Assembly (NCBI RefSeq): GCF_001636405.1
Contig: NZ_KV440950.1
Span: 1,201,712 to 1,265,711 of the forward strand
DNA from: Peribacillus frigoritolerans
GTDB lineage: Bacteria > Bacillota > Bacilli > Bacillales > DSM-1321
Direction: 5' to 3'
Length of the DNA: 64,000 bases
Part shown: positions 60,319 to 64,000 of the stretch, one piece after another
How the letters are laid out: each line of letters opens with the position of its first letter
Position numbering within the stretch: position 1 is the first letter of the stretch
Notes under the pieces: generated by a model
Seen by the model: the letters and a program-made list of their open reading frames with translations, nothing else
The model's database searches: none
Told to the model about the DNA's origin: nothing
Program-made: the position numbers and the translations under genes

Positions 60319-61614
60319 ATGAAAAGTTGGAGATCTTCTGTGACTCTATTTTCTTCTTTTCAATGGTTGTTTTTTATTTTTGCAAATACGGTAGTTGTGC
60401 CCATATCGATTGGCGCAGCTTTTGATCTTCCTCCCAATGTTACGGAAATGACCATGAGAAGCTCGCTCATTTTCACGGGGATCGCTTGCGTGTTTCAGGG
60501 GTGGAAGGGGCATAAGTATCCGCTTATGGAAGGTCACTCCGGTCTATTGTGGGGAGTGATGCTTAATTTAGGTTTATCTGCACCATCCATAGGGCTCGGT
60601 TATGCTGAGATAGGAGGGGGCATAGCTACTGGCCTCATTGCTGCGGGTGTCGTGACCCTCATTATTTCTGCCTTCAACCTGATATCTCATGTCCAGAAGA
60701 TTTTCACTCCCATGGTCATGACGGTTTATTTATTCCTTTTGACGTTCCAGCTCATTTTTGTCTTCTTTAAGGGGATGCTGGGGATTACGGAGAATGGCGA
60801 AATCAACATCCCGGTCAGTTTCCTATCAGTGGGGATTGTACTTCTAGTCAGTATATTAAAAATAAAAGGACCAAGGACAATAAGCAATTTCTCCATATTG
60901 ATCGGGATTATAGTGGGATGGATTTTTTACGAGCTGCTATTTCCGGAGGCCGGGGGAGAAATGGGATTGACGGGTGCCGCTTTTTCATTTTTTCCATTAG
61001 GTGCTCCAAACCTTCAATTCGGGATCATAGCGATTTCCTTTTTTGCAGGATTGCTGAATTTGTGCAACACGTTCGCTTCCATTCAGGCTGCATCGGAATT
61101 AATCGGTGATGAAGCTGAACACAAGCAGTATCGAAATTCTCTATTCATGACTGGCGGATTTACCATTTTCGCTCCGCTGCTTGGCCTTGTTCCATATACA
61201 CCTTTTACTTCATCGATTGGATTTTTGCAGAGCACCCAAATCTATGAGCGGAAGCCCTTCTTGCTTGGAGGCATGTTATTGACCATAATCGGGCTCATTC
61301 CCCCTTTCATCTCTTTCCTGGCCACGATGCCGATAACAGTCGGGAATGCAGTATTGTTCGTTGCGTACCTTCAGCTGTTCGGTACGGCTTTCAACAGCGT
61401 CAAGGGTCAGAATTTCACTTCAGACACGATATTCAGGCTTGCCGTACCAGTATTGATTGGCGTGAGTTTGATGAATGTCCTGCCTGCTGCATTTTCGAAC
61501 CTGCCCGCGCTATTACAGCCCTTTTTGACGAATGGGCTCATAATGGGAGTATTGATATCAATCGTGCTGGAAAAATCGGTCAACTGGACTCGTTATGAAC
61601 AACTGCATAACTAA
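60319..61614 (+). CDS. Nucleobase permease (xanthine/uracil, NCS2-like family)
   Basis: A 431-aa carrier with 12-14 helices. FQWLFFIFANTVVVPISIGAAF at the N-terminus is the Q-W-x-x-x-x-x-A-N helix of purine/uracil carriers; EGHSGLLWGVMLNL, FFAGLLNLCNTFASIQAASE (about residues 241-260) and LLGLVPYTPFTSSIGFLQ-type segments (shown in part) hold the likely substrate-binding region. The second ATG is used, 8 bases after AAAGGAGA. Its place behind five amidohydrolases suggests it carries the ring compound, or a product, of the same pathway. Confidence 0.9.
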   Translation: MKSWRSSVTLFSSFQWLFFIFANTVVVPISIGAAFDLPPNVTEMTMRSSLIFTGIACVFQGWKGHKYPLMEGHSGLLWGVMLNLGLSAPSIGLGYAEIGGGIATGLIAAGVVTLIISAFNLISHVQKIFTPMVMTVYLFLLTFQLIFVFFKGMLGITENGEINIPVSFLSVGIVLLVSILKIKGPRTISNFSILIGIIVGWIFYELLFPEAGGEMGLTGAAFSFFPLGAPNLQFGIIAISFFAGLLNLCNTFASIQAASELIGDEAEHKQYRNSLFMTGGFTIFAPLLGLVPYTPFTSSIGFLQSTQIYERKPFLLGGMLLTIIGLIPPFISFLATMPITVGNAVLFVAYLQLFGTAFNSVKGQNFTSDTIFRLAVPVLIGVSLMNVLPAAFSNLPALLQPFLTNGLIMGVLISIVLEKSVNWTRYEQLHN

Positions 61615-61680
61615 TGGGACTTTGATTGAAAAGGCTATACATAAAGGGAAACGACAATGCTAATTGAAGAGGCGATCATG

Positions 61681-61712
61681 AAAACCGGAAGGGTATTACC
61701 CTTCCGGTTTTC
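61681..61712 (+). terminator. Terminator after the permease
   Basis: Perfect stem AAAACCGGAAGGGTA / TACCCTTCCGGTTTT. Confidence 0.92.
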
Positions 61713-61891
61713 TGTTTTTTATTGGTCTTTTAATGGGAAATGGGCCTTTTAATCAGTAGCAATACCCAATCCCCTTACATATTTTGTTGGAGGGAATACT
61801 TGACGTGGTGTTAATTCCCTGACCATTTCGTTCTGGCTTCCCTTTCTAATCTAAGCTCTACCTTATAAATAATAAACGGAGGTTATATAAA

Positions 61892-62155
61892 ATGTATGAA
61901 TTTCAAAATCAATTGCAAAACCTGAATGTAGATGATTTCCAGGTGACTCAGCCAGTTCCTTGGGAACAAAACCAGTACAATTTGGATGATTCGTCTCGGC
62001 AATTCATTGGTGTGGGCGGCTGCTTTGGTTGTTTTGGCTGTTTCTTGTGCTTCGGTTGCTTTGGTTGCGGCGGTCGCTGTGGACGCTGTGGACGCTGTGG
62101 TGGATGCGGACGTTGCGGCGGGTGCGCCGGTCGTTGCGGACGTTGCGGCGGTTAA
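61892..62155 (+). CDS. Heterocycloanthracin/sonorensin-type thiazole-modified bacteriocin precursor
   Basis: An 87-aa RiPP precursor. Leader: residues 1-43, acidic and Gln/Asn-rich (NLNVDDFQVTQPVPWEQNQ), ending in GVGG. Core: residues 44-87 with 14 cysteines. Its first part is a CFG/CFL ladder (Cys every third residue, with Phe), its second part a CGR/CGG ladder. The core has no Ser or Thr, so only thiazoles or thiazolines can form. ACGGAGGTTATAT precedes the ATG. A maturation protein is encoded 150 bases downstream. The product is presumably an exported, strongly basic antimicrobial peptide. Confidence 0.93.
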   Translation: MYEFQNQLQNLNVDDFQVTQPVPWEQNQYNLDDSSRQFIGVGGCFGCFGCFLCFGCFGCGGRCGRCGRCGGCGRCGGCAGRCGRCGG

Positions 62156-62170
62156 GGTTTCAGGTCTTCT

Positions 62171-62208
62171 AAAGAAAAGTCCCTGCGGTGCAGCAGGGAC
62201 TTTTCTTT
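62171..62208 (+). terminator. Strong hairpin between precursor and maturation gene
   Basis: A 16-bp perfect stem AAAGAAAAGTCCCTGC / GCAGGGACTTTTCTTT with a 6-base loop, beginning 16 bases after the precursor stop. It has T-rich bases within the 3' arm. It probably acts as partial terminator or message stabiliser giving much precursor and little enzyme. Confidence 0.85.
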
Positions 62209-62307
62209 ATGGCATTAGACATAAGAGACAAATTGTCGTACATAGGATGATAGTGAAGTACTGTGCTAAAAGCGGTACTTAGAATGCATCGGGTTAGGAG
62301 GATCGGA

Positions 62308-64000
62308 ATGGTGAATTTAACCCCTTCTATGCGTTTGAAAGTGAAAAGGGATACGTTTTTTCTTCCGGAACCAAACAGAGGTGTGTATTTCAGGAATAAC
62401 GTAAGTTCGTTCCGTATGGAGGGCGCCTCGATCGTTCAGTGGATTGAAAAGTTATTGCCGATGTTCAACGGGAACCATACATTAAGCGAGTTGACGGATG
62501 GATTGCCTGACCCATACCGGAAACGGGTGATGGAAATTGCCGAGGTTTTGTACGGGAATGGGTTTGTTCGGGATATAAGCCAGGACAGTCCCCATCAATT
62601 AAGGGAACATGTTCTTGAAAGGTATGCTTCGCAAATCGAATTCCTGGAAAGCTGCGGCGATTCCGGGGCTCAGCGTTTTGAAACTTATCGAAAGAAAAAG
62701 GCGTTGGCCATAGGCTCTGGCCCCTTGTTCCTTTCATTGGTGTCCTCGCTGATTGAATCCGGATTGCCTGCTTTCCATATCTTCATTACGGACGCGGTAC
62801 CGACCAATAGAAAAAGATTGAAGGAGATCGTGGCACATGCGCGTAAGACAGACGACGAGGTTGCCATAGAGGAGGTCATGCTTGAAAAGGGAACAGAGAT
62901 TGAATGGCGGGAGATCGTGCGGCCTTTTGACTCGATCTTATATGTGTCACAGGAGGGTGATATAGAGGAATTAAGAGAACTTCATTCGGTTTGCAGGCAA
63001 GGGGAAAAGATCCTGTTCCCTGCGTTGATCATCAATCAAGCAGGCATGGCTGGACCGCTCGTCCATCCGGATTCCAAAGGGTGCTGGGAGTCAGCGTGGC
63101 ATCGTTTACATCAAGCTGAGCTTGAAAAGAATCAGGCATCATCTTCTTTTTCCGCCACAGCCGGAGCGATGTTAGCCAATATAATGGTATTCGAATGGTT
63201 TAAAGACGCTGCAGGCGTTACGACAGCAGAACAAGCCAATCAATTTTATCTGTTGGATATGGATACATTGGAGGGAAAATGGCATCCGTTCATTCCCCAC
63301 CCTGGCGTGACGGGTAAAGGGACTGCTGCATGGGTTGAAGATTTCGAACGGCGGCTTGAACAGAATTCGGACCCGGTTGAACCGGGGAAAGTATTTATGT
63401 ATTTCACCCGGTTGACATCCGCGGAATCCGGTATCTTTCATCGTTGGGATGAGGGGGATTTAAAACAGCTGCCGCTGGCTCAATGCCGCGTTCAGGTCGT
63501 GGATCCGCTGTCGTCCGGCCCGGCCGGACTCCTGCCCGAAATCATCCGTTCAGATCTGACGCATGAGGAAGCGAGGCGGGAAACCGGTCTTGCAGGAGTC
63601 GAAGCATATGCATCCAGAACACTCAGCCAGCTCGTTGCGACTCTTCCGAAACTTCAGGGAGCAGACGAAATAAAGGAATCGATCGGTGTCGGAGCAGGGG
63701 AAACATTTGCTGAATGTGTCTGCCGTGGATTGCAAAGCAGTTTGGAAACGGAGTTTTTAAATAAGCGGTTCAACCAGGAGAAACTTGTGACGGTGCAATT
63801 GGCTCAAGTGGAAGATGAGCGCTGCAGGTATTATTTACAAGCACTGACCCGGCTGCAAGGAGATCCGATCATCGCCTTGGGTGAGGGAGTGTCAGGTTTC
63901 CCGGTAGTTTGGGCAGGAACGAGCGATGGCTGGTCCGGAGCTGTCGGTTTGAATGTAACGATCGCATTACGGAATGCATTGCAAAAGGCTGTCATGAAAG
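62308..64000 (+). CDS. Thiazole-containing bacteriocin maturation protein (ThiF-like), cut by window end
   Basis: Open from ATG (after TAGGAGGA) to the window edge, 564 codons with no stop. The N-terminal 100 residues (FFLPEPNRGVYFRNNVSSFR, then WIEKLLPMFNGNHTLSELT) resemble the peptide-binding winged-helix of TOMM maturation enzymes. A Rossmann-like ALAIGSGPLFLSLVSSLIES (about residues 131-150) followed by FITD is the ThiF/E1-like part. It matches what I recall of the ocin_ThiF_like maturation proteins of Bacillus, about 640 aa long, so roughly 70 residues are missing. It should bind the precursor leader and help turn Cys into thiazoles together with a YcaO cyclodehydratase and a dehydrogenase lying beyond the edge. 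Confidence 0.9.
   Translation, partial: MVNLTPSMRLKVKRDTFFLPEPNRGVYFRNNVSSFRMEGASIVQWIEKLLPMFNGNHTLSELTDGLPDPYRKRVMEIAEVLYGNGFVRDISQDSPHQLREHVLERYASQIEFLESCGDSGAQRFETYRKKKALAIGSGPLFLSLVSSLIESGLPAFHIFITDAVPTNRKRLKEIVAHARKTDDEVAIEEVMLEKGTEIEWREIVRPFDSILYVSQEGDIEELRELHSVCRQGEKILFPALIINQAGMAGPLVHPDSKGCWESAWHRLHQAELEKNQASSSFSATAGAMLANIMVFEWFKDAAGVTTAEQANQFYLLDMDTLEGKWHPFIPHPGVTGKGTAAWVEDFERRLEQNSDPVEPGKVFMYFTRLTSAESGIFHRWDEGDLKQLPLAQCRVQVVDPLSSGPAGLLPEIIRSDLTHEEARRETGLAGVEAYASRTLSQLVATLPKLQGADEIKESIGVGAGETFAECVCRGLQSSLETEFLNKRFNQEKLVTVQLAQVEDERCRYYLQALTRLQGDPIIALGEGVSGFPVVWAGTSDGWSGAVGLNVTIALRNALQKAVMK

Noticed and set aside
60065-60322. 85-codon plus-strand ORF before the permease
   Set aside because: No ribosome binding site, no recognisable protein features, and overlaps the permease start region.

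Overview
The window looks like a chromosomal segment of an endospore-forming Bacillaceae, most likely Peribacillus or a close relative of the Bacillus simplex group. This rests on a yjlC-ndh pair and a des-type desaturase very like those of Bacillus subtilis, a T-box argS, an RsbR-type STAS protein, a LysM-GH18 cell-wall hydrolase of the spore-germination type, Bacillus-style ribosome binding sites, a heterocycloanthracin-type precursor, and several copies of a dispersed GC-rich hairpin element familiar from Bacillus genomes. No rRNA, tRNA, CRISPR array, transposase or prophage was seen.

Layout. 0-9.8 kb: short single-gene units (a cut-off PPOX-family gene, an MGT glycosyltransferase, peptidase E, SRPBCC, VOC, APH, HAD and GNAT proteins, a 3D-domain wall protein), with decayed genes (EamA transporter, SDR fragment), a 21-bp tandem repeat and a dispersed repeat. 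10-19 kb: an ABC-2 transporter pair, small membrane or zinc-ribbon proteins, a DMT transporter, a LysM-GH18 protein, DinB, a fatty acid desaturase and an orphan DesR-like regulator with an eroded HTH. 19-21 kb: a complete T-box leader and an arginyl-tRNA synthetase. 21.6-26.9 kb: a LacI regulator followed by a tightly overlapping five-gene sugar operon (TIM-barrel isomerase, PfkB kinase, MFS carrier, and a hexulose-phosphate synthase / phosphohexuloisomerase pair). 27-42 kb: yjlC-ndh with a Rex-like box, repeats and gene remnants, PfpI, Lrp, an RsbR-like protein, an MDR oxidoreductase, a large unrecognised protein, a 600-aa membrane protein facing an FHA-wHTH regulator, SelO, and a MarR / quinone-reductase divergon.

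42.4-61.6 kb is the most striking part. It holds a symporter with a two-component system (a LytS-type kinase with one membrane segment and no sensor domain, and an AraC-type response regulator), an Opp/Dpp-type importer, two paralogous binding lipoproteins, five amidohydrolases (two of the chlorohydrolase/deaminase type and three tandem cytosine-deaminase-like paralogs) and a nucleobase-type permease. Three separate transcription units here share the same promoter layout: AGTAAARAT-type repeats exactly 21 bp apart, then exactly 28 bp, then TATAAT, with no -35 box. That is what an AraC-type activator would need, so I infer a single regulon for uptake and stepwise deamination or hydrolysis of an unidentified N-rich compound, probably a heterocycle.

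The right end (61.9-64 kb) starts a thiazole-modified bacteriocin locus: an 87-aa precursor with 14 core cysteines, a strong hairpin, and a ThiF-like maturation protein cut by the window edge.
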